From the NCBI GenBank assembly GCA_030753675.1, contig JASMBU010000002.1, forward strand, positions 120,436-184,435: 64,000 bases of DNA, written 5' to 3'. Shown here one piece after another: positions 1 through 11,766 of this stretch. Source of the stretch: Methylococcales bacterium (lineage in GTDB: Bacteria > Pseudomonadota > Gammaproteobacteria > Methylococcales > Methylomonadaceae). A model generated the notes under the pieces. The model saw only the letters and a program-made list of their open reading frames with translations, was not told the origin of the DNA and ran no database searches. Made by a program: the position numbers and the translations under genes. The first letter of the stretch is position 1. Each line of letters starts with the position of its first letter.

Positions 1-831
1 GTCAGTGTTGATTCTACTTTAGTTTATCGGGGCATGGCTATTGGCACCGCTAAGCCGACAAAAGCGGAACAGTGTGGCATTCCGCATCATTTATTAGATA
101 TTTTAGACCCGCACCAATCCTTTTCAGCAGCCGAATTTAGGACCCAGGCATTATTACATATTAAAACCATTCAACAGCAAGGAAAAATCCCCTTGTTGAC
201 CGGTGGTACGATGCTTTATTTCCATGCTTTATTTAATGGGTTAGCTGAATTGCCAGCGGCTGACCCCGTTGTTAGGCAGCGCTTAGTGGATCAATCTGAG
301 CGATTCGGTAGTGCCTTTATGCATCGGAAACTACAACAAATTGACCCGGTTTCAGCGTTACGTATTCATTCGAATGACCCGCAGCGGATACAGCGCGCGT
401 TAGAAGTCTATGAGTTAACGGGACAGCCTTTATCACACCATTTAGTGGCTAAAAACCAACAGCGACTGCCCTTTGTTGTCCTGAAGTTGGTGTTAGCACC
501 GGACAATAGACAAGGGTTGCATGAAAAAATTGCTTTACGGTTTCACGCGATGCTTGCAAATGGGTTGGTTGAAGAGGTTGAAGCTTTGTTTCAACGCGGT
601 GATTTGACTGCACAACATTCGGCTATGCGCGCCGTTGGTTACCGGCAGGTCTGGCAATATCTGGACGGCCAGCTTAGTTATGAAGAAATGGTGTTTAAAA
701 GTATTGTGGCAACTCGGCAGTTAGCCAAAAGACAGTTTACGTGGCTGCGAAAAATAGACGATACCCTTTGGTTTAATGCAGATAATAATATTAAGTGTGA
801 ACTCTATGGAGTATTAAAGGAATATTATTAA
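1..831 (+). CDS. miaA: tRNA dimethylallyltransferase MiaA (5' truncated by window edge)
   Basis: MiaA adds the dimethylallyl group to N6 of A37 in tRNAs that read codons starting with U. The reading frame is open from base 1, and the residues before the first internal Met (SVDSTLVYRGM, then IGTAKP) match the family substrate-binding segment. The gene therefore enters from the left, and roughly 30 N-terminal residues including the P-loop lie outside the window. The LTGGTMLY segment and the RRAVGYRQVW-type region (AMRAVGYRQVWQYL) near the C-terminus are family hallmarks. It sits directly upstream of hfq and hflX, the standard gammaproteobacterial order. The identification is certain; only the start is missing. 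Confidence 0.96.
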   Translation, partial: VSVDSTLVYRGMAIGTAKPTKAEQCGIPHHLLDILDPHQSFSAAEFRTQALLHIKTIQQQGKIPLLTGGTMLYFHALFNGLAELPAADPVVRQRLVDQSERFGSAFMHRKLQQIDPVSALRIHSNDPQRIQRALEVYELTGQPLSHHLVAKNQQRLPFVVLKLVLAPDNRQGLHEKIALRFHAMLANGLVEEVEALFQRGDLTAQHSAMRAVGYRQVWQYLDGQLSYEEMVFKSIVATRQLAKRQFTWLRKIDDTLWFNADNNIKCELYGVLKEYY

Positions 832-895
832 GTGGGCGCGGTTTTAGAAAAAAGAAAGAGGTGTCATGGTGTTGCTTTTTACTTTGGGAAAATCA

Positions 896-924
896 TTGCA
901 AAGATAGGGCTAAGTGGGTATCTT
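896..924 (+). promoter_or_regulatory. Candidate sigma70 promoter for hfq
   Basis: TTGCAA at 896-901 and TATCTT at 919-924 are separated by 17 bp. Each hexamer matches consensus at four of six positions. The site lies about 40 bp upstream of the hfq ribosome binding site (AAGGGGAG, 952-959). This is a prediction by eye; hfq could also be co-transcribed from miaA. Confidence 0.35.
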
Positions 925-964
925 GTAATGGAATAATAAAAATAATAAATTAAGGGGAGATGGA

Positions 965-1204
965 ATGTCTAAATCCCATAACTTGCAAGATATTTTTTTA
1001 AATACACTTCGAAAAGAACATACGCCGGTGTCAATATTCCTAGTCAATGGGATTAAATTGCAGGGTAAAATTGATTCCTTTGATCAATATGTTATTTTGC
1101 TTAAAAGCAATGTAAGCCAAATGGTTTACAAGCATGCCGTTTCCACGATTGTCCCAACCAAACAGGTTAAAATTCATTCCGATAATGTCGAGCATGAAGG
1201 TTAG
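965..1204 (+). CDS. hfq: RNA chaperone Hfq
   Basis: Hexameric Sm-like RNA chaperone that pairs small RNAs with mRNAs. The 79-residue product begins [18 protein letters not shown], the conserved Hfq N-terminus with the proximal-face Gln. The Sm2 motif [12 protein letters not shown] carries the uridine-pocket residues Tyr-Lys-His. The C-terminal tail after the Sm fold is very short (about 10 residues; E. coli Hfq has 102 residues in all). A strong ribosome binding site, AAGGGGAG, precedes the ATG. Its position between miaA and hflX is canonical. Confidence 0.98.
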   Translation: MSKSHNLQDIFLNTLRKEHTPVSIFLVNGIKLQGKIDSFDQYVILLKSNVSQMVYKHAVSTIVPTKQVKIHSDNVEHEG

Positions 1205-1232
1205 TTTGTGTAACTTTAAATAGGAATCTTCC

Positions 1233-2501
1233 TTGTTTGATCGCCCGAAGAACGGTAAGCAAGCCGTATTAGTTCATATGGCCTTGTTCAGAGAGAGTAA
1301 TGACTTAAATGAGCTTCAAGAATTGGTTTTATCTGCAGGTATTCAGCCACTTGCGGTGATGACCGGTCGTCGTAATCGACCCGAACCCAAGTATTTTATT
1401 GGTACAGGAAAGCTTGAAGAATTAAAGAATATCATTCAGCAGCATAATGCCGATGTGGTTGTTTTTAATCATACGCTGTCACCACGGCAAGAGCGTAACT
1501 TAGAAGAATCTTTAGAGACGCGTGTTGTTGATCGCCAAGGGCTGATCTTGGATATTTTTGCGCAGCGAGCGAAAACCCACGAAGGAAAATTACAAGTTGA
1601 GTTGGCGCAATTACAACATTCGTCGACACGGCTTATTCGAAGCTGGACTCATTTAGAGCGTCAAAAAGGGGGGGTAGGATTAAGGGGGGGGCCAGGCGAG
1701 ACGCAATTGGAAGCGGATAGACGATTAATCCGGGTAAGGATGCGGCAAATCAGAGGGCGTCTAGAGAAAATAATCAAGCAACGCCATCAGGGGCGTATTA
1801 AGCGTAAACGCGCCGAGATCCCTTCAGTGTCATTGGTGGGTTACACGAATGCCGGTAAATCAACACTCTTTAATGCTTTGGTAGGTTCTGATGTTTATGC
1901 AGCAGATCAATTGTTTGCTACCTTAGACCCAACTTTGCGACGCTGCCGTCTGCCGAATGATTCTGAACTTATCTTAGCGGATACGGTGGGTTTTATTAGG
2001 CAATTGCCCCATGAATTAGTGGCGGCTTTTAGATCCACATTACAAGAGGCAAGTGAAGCTAATTTATTGTTGCATGTGGTTGATTGTAATGCTGAGAAAA
2101 GAGACGAAACTATCACTGAAGTTAATCATGTGTTGCAACAAATAGGTGCTGGTAAAATAAGGCAGTTACAAGTTTTTAATAAGATTGATTTGGCAGAGCA
2201 TGCGGAACCGAGAATTGACTATGATGCTGATGGGGTTCCTTTTCGGGTCTGGGTTTCAGCTAAAGAACAACGGGGATTCGATTTGTTGTTATCGGTTCTG
2301 GAAGGTATTTATGCCTCGAGTCGCATACGCAAAGAATGTTATTTATCCCCATTGCAAGGGGGGGTGCGGGCTAGTTTATATAACCATAGTCAAATAATTT
2401 CTGAAGAAATGCTTGAAAATGGTGGTTGGCAGATAATAATAGAGATTGAAAAGAAGCATTTAGGATTATTAAAAGATATTAATGAAAAAGAAATGGACTA
2501 G
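1233..2501 (+). CDS. hflX: Ribosome-associated GTPase HflX
   Basis: HflX binds the 50S subunit and splits or rescues stalled ribosomes under stress. The 422-residue protein has the glycine-rich HflX N-domain (GGVGLRGGPGETQLE at about 146-160) followed by a G domain: G1 GYTNAGKST at 203-211, G3 DTVGF from 250, G4 NKID at 316-319. The start is a TTG at 1233, supported by AGGAA 5-10 bases upstream and by alignment of MFDRPKNGKQAVLVH with family N-termini. It follows hfq by 28 bp and is probably co-transcribed. Confidence 0.97.
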   Translation: MFDRPKNGKQAVLVHMALFRESNDLNELQELVLSAGIQPLAVMTGRRNRPEPKYFIGTGKLEELKNIIQQHNADVVVFNHTLSPRQERNLEESLETRVVDRQGLILDIFAQRAKTHEGKLQVELAQLQHSSTRLIRSWTHLERQKGGVGLRGGPGETQLEADRRLIRVRMRQIRGRLEKIIKQRHQGRIKRKRAEIPSVSLVGYTNAGKSTLFNALVGSDVYAADQLFATLDPTLRRCRLPNDSELILADTVGFIRQLPHELVAAFRSTLQEASEANLLLHVVDCNAEKRDETITEVNHVLQQIGAGKIRQLQVFNKIDLAEHAEPRIDYDADGVPFRVWVSAKEQRGFDLLLSVLEGIYASSRIRKECYLSPLQGGVRASLYNHSQIISEEMLENGGWQIIIEIEKKHLGLLKDINEKEMD

Positions 2502-2613
2502 TTGTTTGAATAAATTCTTATTATCAAGGATAATTACTAAGTTAAGTGGGGGCTAGGCGCAATAGGTGATGGTCGTCCAGTAAAATAATATGAAAGTTAA
2601 TAATGGAGCATTT

Positions 2614-3816
2614 ATGGCTTGGAATGAACCTGGGGATAAAGATAGAGACCCGTGGAATGATAAAAAAGGGCAGCAACCACCTGATCTTGATGAGGCCATT
2701 CGGTCATTTCAAGAAAAGATAAGTAATATTTTTGGTGGTGGAGGCAGTGGTAGTGGTGAGATTAAAATGCCTGGTGGATCTGGTTTAGGCCTCGCGATAC
2801 TCGTTATTGCGGCGGCCATTTTATGGTCGCTGAGTGGCTTCTATATTGTTGATGAAGGTAATCAGGGTGTAGTGACACGATTTGGAAAGTATGTTGAAAC
2901 AACTAGCCCGGGTTTAAATTGGCATTTACCTACACCTATTGAAACTGCTGATATTGTTAATGTTCAAAAGCAACGCTTTATTGAGATAGGCTATCGTAGT
3001 GGCGGACGTGAGCGGGGCTCTGGCTCAGTGCCCAGAGAATCACTAATGTTAACAAAAGATGAGAATATTGTTGATGTTCGTTTAGCGGTTCAATATCAAA
3101 TTAAAGATGCGAGTAATTATATCTTTAACGTTAAAGATCAAACAGCCACGCTTAAACAAGCTACAGAAAGTGTTGAGCGGGGTGTGATTGGGCGTAATGA
3201 TATGAACTTTGTTTTGCTAGAGGGGCGATCAGAGATTGTTGCTGATATTAAAAAAGAATTACAAACGTTGCTTGATCGCTATGATTCAGGAATCATTATT
3301 ACGGATGTGAACTTACAGGATGCTCAACCACCAGAGCCGGTTCAAGCCGCTTTTGAGGATGCGATTAAAGCGCGAGAGGATAAAGAACGTTATATCAATG
3401 AAGCTGAAGCTTATCGAAATGATGTTGTTCCTAAGGCGCGGGGTGCCGCGTCAAGAAAAATTCAAGAAGCAGAGGGGTATAAACTGCGGGTAATTGCGGA
3501 GTCTGAAGGTGAGACAGTACGTTTTACGAAGTTACTTGCTGAGTATAAAAAAGCGCCGGATGTCACGCGTAAACGTCTCTATATTGATGCAATGGAATCT
3601 GTGTTAAGTAATACAGACACGGTTATGATTGACCTTAAAAAAGGTAATAATGTGATGTATTTACCGTTAGACCGGTTAGGTCGAGGCCAGAGTGGACAGA
3701 AGAATAGTGGTACAGCAAATAACGCCGGCAATAATGGTCAGCATTCAAGTAATCAACACGATTCGGCAGATCGCCGTGAAAAATCACGTGGCCGTGAATT
3801 AAGGGGGCGTAAATGA
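2614..3816 (+). CDS. hflK: FtsH protease modulator subunit HflK
   Basis: HflK and HflC form the SPFH-family membrane complex that surrounds FtsH and controls its access to membrane substrates. I chose the ATG at 2614 over an in-frame ATG at 2590. It gives the canonical MAWNEPGDKDRDPWN start and has GGAG at 2605-2608 with 5-base spacing. A glycine-rich cytoplasmic stretch precedes one transmembrane helix at about residues 57-75, followed by the SPFH/band-7 domain and a coiled region. The C-terminus is polar and Asn/Arg-rich. The stop overlaps the hflC start (ATGA), showing translational coupling. Confidence 0.96.
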   Translation: MAWNEPGDKDRDPWNDKKGQQPPDLDEAIRSFQEKISNIFGGGGSGSGEIKMPGGSGLGLAILVIAAAILWSLSGFYIVDEGNQGVVTRFGKYVETTSPGLNWHLPTPIETADIVNVQKQRFIEIGYRSGGRERGSGSVPRESLMLTKDENIVDVRLAVQYQIKDASNYIFNVKDQTATLKQATESVERGVIGRNDMNFVLLEGRSEIVADIKKELQTLLDRYDSGIIITDVNLQDAQPPEPVQAAFEDAIKAREDKERYINEAEAYRNDVVPKARGAASRKIQEAEGYKLRVIAESEGETVRFTKLLAEYKKAPDVTRKRLYIDAMESVLSNTDTVMIDLKKGNNVMYLPLDRLGRGQSGQKNSGTANNAGNNGQHSSNQHDSADRREKSRGRELRGRK

Positions 3817-4670
3817 TGTCAAATAAAATTTTGGTGGGCTTAGGGCTGGTCATGTTTGTATTTATGTCGTGTGTCTTCACGGTACATGAGACCCAAAAAG
3901 CGATTAAATTTCAATTAGGTGAAATTATTAAGGCGGATTATACGCCGGGCTTATATTTCAAATTTCCTTTTGTGAATAACGTTAAGAAATTTGATACACG
4001 TATTTTGACCTTAGATTCAAAACCAGAACGGTTTCTGACTTCTGAAAAGAAGAACGTTATTGTTGATACTTTTGTTAAGTGGCGCATCATTGATGTATCT
4101 AAATTCTATACCTCGGTAGCCGGTGATGCTGTTCAGGCAAATCTTCGTATTGATCAGATTATTAAAGATGCGGCACGTAGTGAATTCAGTAGTCGAACGA
4201 TTAAGTACTTAGTGCGAACTGAGCGTGAAGCTATACGGGATGCCTTGATTATTACTGCGGCACCACAAGCCATAAAGTTGGGTATTGAACTGATTGATAT
4301 TCGAGTCAAACGAATTGATTTACCACCTCAGGTTAGTAAGTCTGTATACAGTCGTATGGATGCTGAGAGAAAGCGTGTAGCGCATGAGTTACGTTCAGAA
4401 GGGAAAGAGACCTCTGAGGGTATTCGAGCGAATGCAGATAAGCAACGTGAGGTTATTTTGGCGAATGCCTACCGTGAAGCTGAAAAGACTAAAGGTGAAG
4501 GTGATGCTCAGTCGGCCGATATTTTCGCCCAGGCTTACGGAAAAGATGTTGAATTTTTCCAATTTCTTCGGAGTATGTCAGCCTATGAGAAAACCTTTAG
4601 AAGACAAGGGGATATGCTAGTCGTTGAACCTGATTCTGACTTTTTTAAATATTTTAAAAAGCAGAAATAA
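3813..4670 (+). CDS. hflC: FtsH protease modulator subunit HflC
   Basis: Partner of HflK in the periplasmic SPFH cage around FtsH. The 285-residue product has an N-terminal signal anchor (about residues 5-21), then the band-7 domain starting near VHETQKAIKFQLGEI and the C-terminal segment AYEKTFRRQGDMLVVEPDSDFFKYF typical of HflC. AAGGGGG at 3801-3807 serves as ribosome binding site. Translation may start at the ATG at 3813 or the immediately following ATG at 3816. It overlaps the hflK stop by four bases. Confidence 0.97.
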   Translation: MMSNKILVGLGLVMFVFMSCVFTVHETQKAIKFQLGEIIKADYTPGLYFKFPFVNNVKKFDTRILTLDSKPERFLTSEKKNVIVDTFVKWRIIDVSKFYTSVAGDAVQANLRIDQIIKDAARSEFSSRTIKYLVRTEREAIRDALIITAAPQAIKLGIELIDIRVKRIDLPPQVSKSVYSRMDAERKRVAHELRSEGKETSEGIRANADKQREVILANAYREAEKTKGEGDAQSADIFAQAYGKDVEFFQFLRSMSAYEKTFRRQGDMLVVEPDSDFFKYFKKQK

Positions 4671-4738
4671 AGGTTAGATAATAATTTATGTGAGGTTGCT
4701 TTAGTATTGGCTTGCTTGACCAATTATTTTAAACAGTG

Positions 4739-4765
4739 AAACGCTCCGTACTTTAGGGGCGTTTT
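4739..4765 (+). terminator. Hairpin between hflC and hisZ, possible weak terminator
   Basis: AAACGCTCC (4739-4747) pairs with GGGGCGTTT (4756-4764), a 9-bp stem with one G-U pair and an 8-base loop. It is followed by only a four-T run. It lies just 14 bases before the hisZ start, so it could be a weak terminator for hflKC or a leader structure for hisZ. Confidence 0.45.
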
Positions 4766-4778
4766 GTGTGCATGAGAA

Positions 4779-7281
<2,503 letters not shown>

Positions 7282-7351
7282 TCTAAGCATACGTTTGATG
7301 CTAACTAAGTATTTATTACCGTCGCTAAAACAGATCCCCATTATTTATTGT

Positions 7352-7376
7352 TCACCTAACAGTTATGGTTGGGTGA
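7352..7376. other. Hairpin in the purA-downstream gap
   Basis: TCACCTAAC (7352-7360) pairs with GTTGGGTGA (7368-7376), nine pairs including one G-U, with a 7-base loop. No T tract follows on either strand, so it is not a classical terminator. The rest of the 270-base gap (7282-7554) shows no ORF or recognisable RNA gene. Confidence 0.3.
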
Positions 7377-7554
7377 TGTGAATAAAAGTTACTTTCATAA
7401 TATTTAGACGTCCGTCGCAGAGATTATGTGGCACAGCGCAAGAGCACTTTATTTCGACAGTATGTTAGAAAATAAGTGACCTAACGGGTATTAATCGTTC
7501 TACGACGAACCTGATGAGTTAGTGTTGGCGTGACGGTTAGCCTTGACTGTATAC

Positions 7555-8469
7555 ATGAAAATAAAAATTGGCATCAGTAGTTGTTTGCTCGGGGATGAAG
7601 TGCGTTATGACGGAGGTCATAAGCTGTCAGTCCTCTGTACGCAAACGATGTCGGATATTTTTGAATTTGTTCCGGTTTGCCCCGAGGTGGGTATCGGTTT
7701 GCCTATACCTCGACCGACCATTCATCTTGTTGGTGATTCTTCAACAGCACAGGCTGTTATGAGTACCAATCATACGATCAATTATACGACAAATATTGAG
7801 GCGTATGGCAGACAGAAGGTGCTCGAAAACAGAGCTTGGTCGGGCTATATTTTTATGGAGAAATCACCCAGTTGTGGATTATTTACAGTAAAAATATATT
7901 CAGAGGAAAAAGGGTCTGTGATTGCAAATGGGCGAGGATTATATGCAAAAGTAATCACCAGTCGTCAACCCTTTTTACCGGTAGAAGAAGCAAGACGATT
8001 AGAGGATTTGCAGATTCGAGAAAGCTTTATGATCCGGGTGTTCGCTTATTCAGATTGGCAACAGTTACAATCAAAAGGATTAACACTGCCCTTATTAATT
8101 GATTTTCACAAGCGTTATAAATACAGTTTAATGGCGCATAGCCCGGGTAATTATTTATTATTAGAGTCGTTGCTAGAAAATGCGAAAGGTGTTAATTGGG
8201 ATGGTCTCGCTCAGCAGTATTTTTCTGGATTAATGATGTCTTTACAACAATTAGCCACGCTAGAGACGCATCTGGCTGTATGTTTAGAAATTCAAAGGTC
8301 GCTAAAGAAATCATTAACCGTTTGTGATAACAACAAGCTGACACAATTAATTGATCAATATAGCAAAAACAAAATCCTATTAGCAGAATTGAAAACGTTT
8401 TTAGAGCCTCGAGTGAAAAACCATCCGATTACGACACAAGCCTATTTTCAATCTTACATTAGCACCTGA
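7555..8469 (+). CDS. DUF523-DUF1722 fusion protein (TudS-like thiouracil desulfidase family)
   Basis: The N-terminal half (residues 1 to about 150) is DUF523, the family of the [4Fe-4S] enzyme TudS that desulfurates 2-thiouracil. Three cysteines in the expected contexts are present: C10 (ISSCLLGDEVRYDG), C42 (VCPEVGIGLP) and C107 (KSPSCGLF). The C-terminal half (from LLIDFHKRYKYSLMAHSP) is DUF1722, often fused to DUF523 and found as YbgA in E. coli. I start at ATG 7555; an in-frame TTG lies at 7543, and neither has a clear ribosome binding site. It stands alone between purA and rnr, where E. coli has nsrR. Role by family: removal of thiolated pyrimidine or a related Fe-S reaction; substrate inferred only. 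Confidence 0.85.
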   Translation: MKIKIGISSCLLGDEVRYDGGHKLSVLCTQTMSDIFEFVPVCPEVGIGLPIPRPTIHLVGDSSTAQAVMSTNHTINYTTNIEAYGRQKVLENRAWSGYIFMEKSPSCGLFTVKIYSEEKGSVIANGRGLYAKVITSRQPFLPVEEARRLEDLQIRESFMIRVFAYSDWQQLQSKGLTLPLLIDFHKRYKYSLMAHSPGNYLLLESLLENAKGVNWDGLAQQYFSGLMMSLQQLATLETHLAVCLEIQRSLKKSLTVCDNNKLTQLIDQYSKNKILLAELKTFLEPRVKNHPITTQAYFQSYIST

Positions 8470-8563
8470 AGTTAGGGTGTCAATTACATCACCTCGATAT
8501 TGAATGCGGGTTATGAAAAGTGATTGTAAGCTATACAGACTCTTTTTTTTGTGTCAATGTTGG

Positions 8564-8590
8564 TTGATAATTTAAATATTAAGTTATGAT
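8564..8590 (+). promoter_or_regulatory. Candidate promoter for rnr-rlmB
   Basis: TTGATA (8564-8569) and TATGAT (8585-8590) resemble -35 and -10 boxes but with a short 15-bp spacer. They lie 25 bases before the rnr start in an AT-rich stretch. A weak call by eye. Confidence 0.35.
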
Positions 8591-8614
8591 TCAAGTCATA
8601 TGAAAAGTTTATAA

Positions 8615-10876
8615 ATGAGTAAAAAGAAACCGTTATTTAATCCAAACCTCGACCCCTACGCTCAGCGTGAAGCTCAAAAATACGGGAATCCTATTCCCAG
8701 TCGAGAGCTCATTATTGCATTATTGACTGATCAGGGTAGGCCGTTGACTCAAAAAGCCATTCAGAAAGAATTTGCCTTGGTTGAGGAAGAGAAAGTTGAA
8801 GCGCTGCGCAGACGACTTCGCGCGATGGAACGCGATGGGCAGGTGTTGAAAAATCGGAAACAATGTTTTTGTTTGGTGAATAGTCAGGACTTGATCGTGG
8901 GGCGTGTCATTGGACATCCAGACGGTTTTGGTTTTTTAAGACCCGATGATGCAACGGAAGATTTGTATTTTTCGCCCCGAGAAATGAAAGCATTAATGCA
9001 TAATGATCGTGTTGTTGCACAAATTGTTACGATTGATAGGCGTGGGCGTCGAGAGGGAAGTGTCGTTGAGATTTTAGAACGCCTAACATCTCAAGTAGTG
9101 GGCCGTATTATTCTTGATGCCGGTATTGCTTTTATAATTCCAAATAATAAAAAAATAAATCAAGATATTATCATTCCCCAAGCTGAAATAAATGGTGCTT
9201 TACATGAACAGATTGTAGTCGCTGAATTAATCGAGCAACCGACTAAAAGAAACAAACCTATGGGTAAGGTTGTCGAGGTTATGGGAGATCATATGGCTCC
9301 AGGAATGGAGATCGAAGTCGCACTGCGATCTTATGAATTACCTTTTATTTGGCCGGATACGGTGTTAGATGAAATCAATGATTTAAAAGCAGAAGTGCCA
9401 GAATCTGCCAAGACAAATCGTAAGGATCTCCGCAATGTACCACTGATCACAATTGACGGTGAGGACGCGCGTGATTTTGATGATGCGGTTTATTGTGAGC
9501 GTTCAGGGAACGCGTGGAAATTGTTGGTTGCTATTGCAGATGTTTCATCCTATGTGACGCCTGAGTCGGCGTTAGATAAAGAAGCAAGGAACCGTGGTAC
9601 CTCAGTCTATTTTCCCGAACAAGTGATACCGATGCTTCCAGAGGTTTTATCTAATGGGTTATGTTCTATTAACCCTGCAGTTGATCGTCTTTGTGTCGTG
9701 TGTGAGATGAAGATTACTGATCAAGGTGTGGTGACGGCAACGGACTTTTATGAAGCAGTTATGCGCTCTCATGCTCGGATGACATATACTGAAGTTGCAA
9801 AAATTATTAGTGAGAAAACGCCTAAGTTGCTTGAAAAATACCAAGATCGCCTTGGGAATCTGGATGACTTATATCAATTATATATCGCGTTGAGTCAGGT
9901 CAGAGAACAGCGTGGGGCTATGGATTTTGAGAGTCGTGATACACAAATAATATTTTCTAAGGATAGAAAAATAGAACAGATTATTCCTACGACGCGTAAT
10001 GATGCACATCGTATGATTGAAGAATTTATGATTGCTGCAAACATTTCTGCAGCACGCTTTCTTCAAAAACATAATATGCCCAAATTATTACGGGTTCATG
10101 AAGGGCCTTCTGTTGAGAAAGTGCTTGATTTACGTGTGTTTTTAAATGAATTGGGGCTGTCTTTGGGCGGTGGTGCTAAGCCCGAACCCAAAGACTATAT
10201 GGCTTTGATGAGGCAAGTTAAAGGCCGCCCCGATGCACATTTAATTCAGACGGTTATTTTAAGATCGTTGTCGCAAGCTGTATATAGTGCTGAAGATAAA
10301 GGCCATTTCGGTTTGGCGTTAGAAGCTTATGGACATTTTACTTCACCCATCAGGCGCTACCCTGATCTTTTGATACACCGGGCCATTAAACATGTTTGTC
10401 TAGGATTGTCTCCCGAATCTTTTAGGTATAGTTTTCAAGATATGGTTAACTTTGGAGAACATTGTTCGGCAACAGAACGGCGTGCTGATGAAGCGACACG
10501 AGAGGTGGTGAGTTGGCTAAAGTGTGAATATATGATGGATAAAATTGGCCAAGGATTTTCAGGCATTATTTCTTCTGTTACATCTTTCGGATTATTTATT
10601 GAGCTTAATGATTTGTATATTGAAGGTCTTGTGCATATTTCAGCATTAGGCAAAGACTTTTATCATTTTGATGCGGTGAGTCATCAATTGACCGGTGAGC
10701 AGACGGGTAAGACCTATCGTCTTGGCGATGCGATTAAAGTGATTTTGGCACGTGTTGATTTAGATGAGAAGAAAATTGATTTTGATTTGACGCAAACAAG
10801 CAATAAGACCAAGAAATTGAAGATCAAGAAAAAAATGATGAAGAATACAAAAATTAAGAAAAGGTTTAAATATTGA
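8615..10876 (+). CDS. rnr: Ribonuclease R
   Basis: Processive 3'-5' exoribonuclease that degrades structured RNA, including rRNA and tmRNA-tagged transcripts. The 753-residue protein has an N-terminal winged-helix region and cold-shock domains (VGRVIGHPDGFGFLRPDD). The RNB catalytic domain follows, with the metal-binding aspartate cluster ITIDGEDARDFDDAVY, then an S1 domain near the C-terminus (GFSGIISSVTSFGLFIEL). The last 20 residues are a lysine-rich tail as in other RNase R proteins. Its TGA overlaps the TTG start of rlmB, as in the conserved rnr-rlmB operon. Confidence 0.97.
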   Translation: MSKKKPLFNPNLDPYAQREAQKYGNPIPSRELIIALLTDQGRPLTQKAIQKEFALVEEEKVEALRRRLRAMERDGQVLKNRKQCFCLVNSQDLIVGRVIGHPDGFGFLRPDDATEDLYFSPREMKALMHNDRVVAQIVTIDRRGRREGSVVEILERLTSQVVGRIILDAGIAFIIPNNKKINQDIIIPQAEINGALHEQIVVAELIEQPTKRNKPMGKVVEVMGDHMAPGMEIEVALRSYELPFIWPDTVLDEINDLKAEVPESAKTNRKDLRNVPLITIDGEDARDFDDAVYCERSGNAWKLLVAIADVSSYVTPESALDKEARNRGTSVYFPEQVIPMLPEVLSNGLCSINPAVDRLCVVCEMKITDQGVVTATDFYEAVMRSHARMTYTEVAKIISEKTPKLLEKYQDRLGNLDDLYQLYIALSQVREQRGAMDFESRDTQIIFSKDRKIEQIIPTTRNDAHRMIEEFMIAANISAARFLQKHNMPKLLRVHEGPSVEKVLDLRVFLNELGLSLGGGAKPEPKDYMALMRQVKGRPDAHLIQTVILRSLSQAVYSAEDKGHFGLALEAYGHFTSPIRRYPDLLIHRAIKHVCLGLSPESFRYSFQDMVNFGEHCSATERRADEATREVVSWLKCEYMMDKIGQGFSGIISSVTSFGLFIELNDLYIEGLVHISALGKDFYHFDAVSHQLTGEQTGKTYRLGDAIKVILARVDLDEKKIDFDLTQTSNKTKKLKIKKKMMKNTKIKKRFKY

Positions 10877-11616
10877 AATCGACCATCATCGTTGGAATCC
10901 ATGCAGTTCAATCAGCATTAGATTATTCAGTTGAAAAAATTCAAGGTGTCTGGGTTGATGAGAGTCGCCAAGATAGTAAATTTCTAGCGCTGGTACAGCA
11001 ATTGGCTCGTCTACAGGTCCCCTTTCATGAAACAAATAAGAAAACACTGGAACAATTAAGTCAAGGTCGTAATCACCAGGGTGTCTTGGTAACGGTTGAT
11101 TTACCAAAGATTAAAACTGAAAAAATGTTGATGGAGGAAATTAAAACGTCAACGCAAACGCCTTTTTTTTTAGTCTTAGATCAAGTCCAGGATCCACATA
11201 ATCTAGGGGCGTGTTTAAGGACAGCTGATGCCGTAGGGATTCAAGGGGTTATTTTACCGAAGGATAATTCGGCTGGCTTAACGCCTACAGTGTGTAAAGT
11301 AGCCTGCGGTGCTGCAGAAACTGTTCCTGTTTATCAGGTGACCAACCTTGCGCGGATTTTACGGTGGATGAAAGAACAAGGTATTTGGGTCATGGGGGCT
11401 GCCGGGGAAGCTACTCAAACAGTGTACCAAATTGAATTAACAGGGCCTTTGGCTTTTGTGGTGGGTGCCGAAGGGAAGGGACTTCGGCGATTAACACGGG
11501 AGCAGTGTGATGTTTTAGTAAAATTACCCATGGTTGGGCAAGTAGAAAGTCTAAATCTTTCGGTCGCATCCGGAGTTCTTTTGTATGAGGCTTTGCGTCA
11601 AAGAGAGATGGCATAA
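10873..11616 (+). CDS. rlmB: 23S rRNA (guanosine-2'-O-)-methyltransferase RlmB
   Basis: SPOUT (SpoU) family enzyme that methylates the 2'-O of G2251 in the 23S rRNA P loop. The 247-residue product shows the three SpoU motifs: LDQVQDPHNLGACLRTADA, VVGAEGKGLRRLTREQCD and the knot segment LPMVGQVESLNLSVASGVLLYE. It starts with TTG at 10873, overlapping the rnr stop (TTGA). The N-terminal L30e-like substrate-binding region (IVGIHAVQSAL) supports this start. Confidence 0.96.
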   Translation: MKSTIIVGIHAVQSALDYSVEKIQGVWVDESRQDSKFLALVQQLARLQVPFHETNKKTLEQLSQGRNHQGVLVTVDLPKIKTEKMLMEEIKTSTQTPFFLVLDQVQDPHNLGACLRTADAVGIQGVILPKDNSAGLTPTVCKVACGAAETVPVYQVTNLARILRWMKEQGIWVMGAAGEATQTVYQIELTGPLAFVVGAEGKGLRRLTREQCDVLVKLPMVGQVESLNLSVASGVLLYEALRQREMA

Positions 11617-11766
11617 CCGATTAGCTTTGTTTTTTATTCAAAGCATTGCTTCTAAGCTGAGGGGCTAAAGTAGCCATAGTTGTGTTTTTTAATTTGCAGT
11701 GGGTGAACATGTTATCCTTAAAAACTATCGCTGTAAGGGTCATTTTTAATTAGGAGTTTTATTTTT

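Noticed and set aside
2590..2613. Earlier start for hflK at ATG 2590
   Set aside because: ATG 2614 has GGAG at ideal spacing and gives the conserved MAWNEPG N-terminus.
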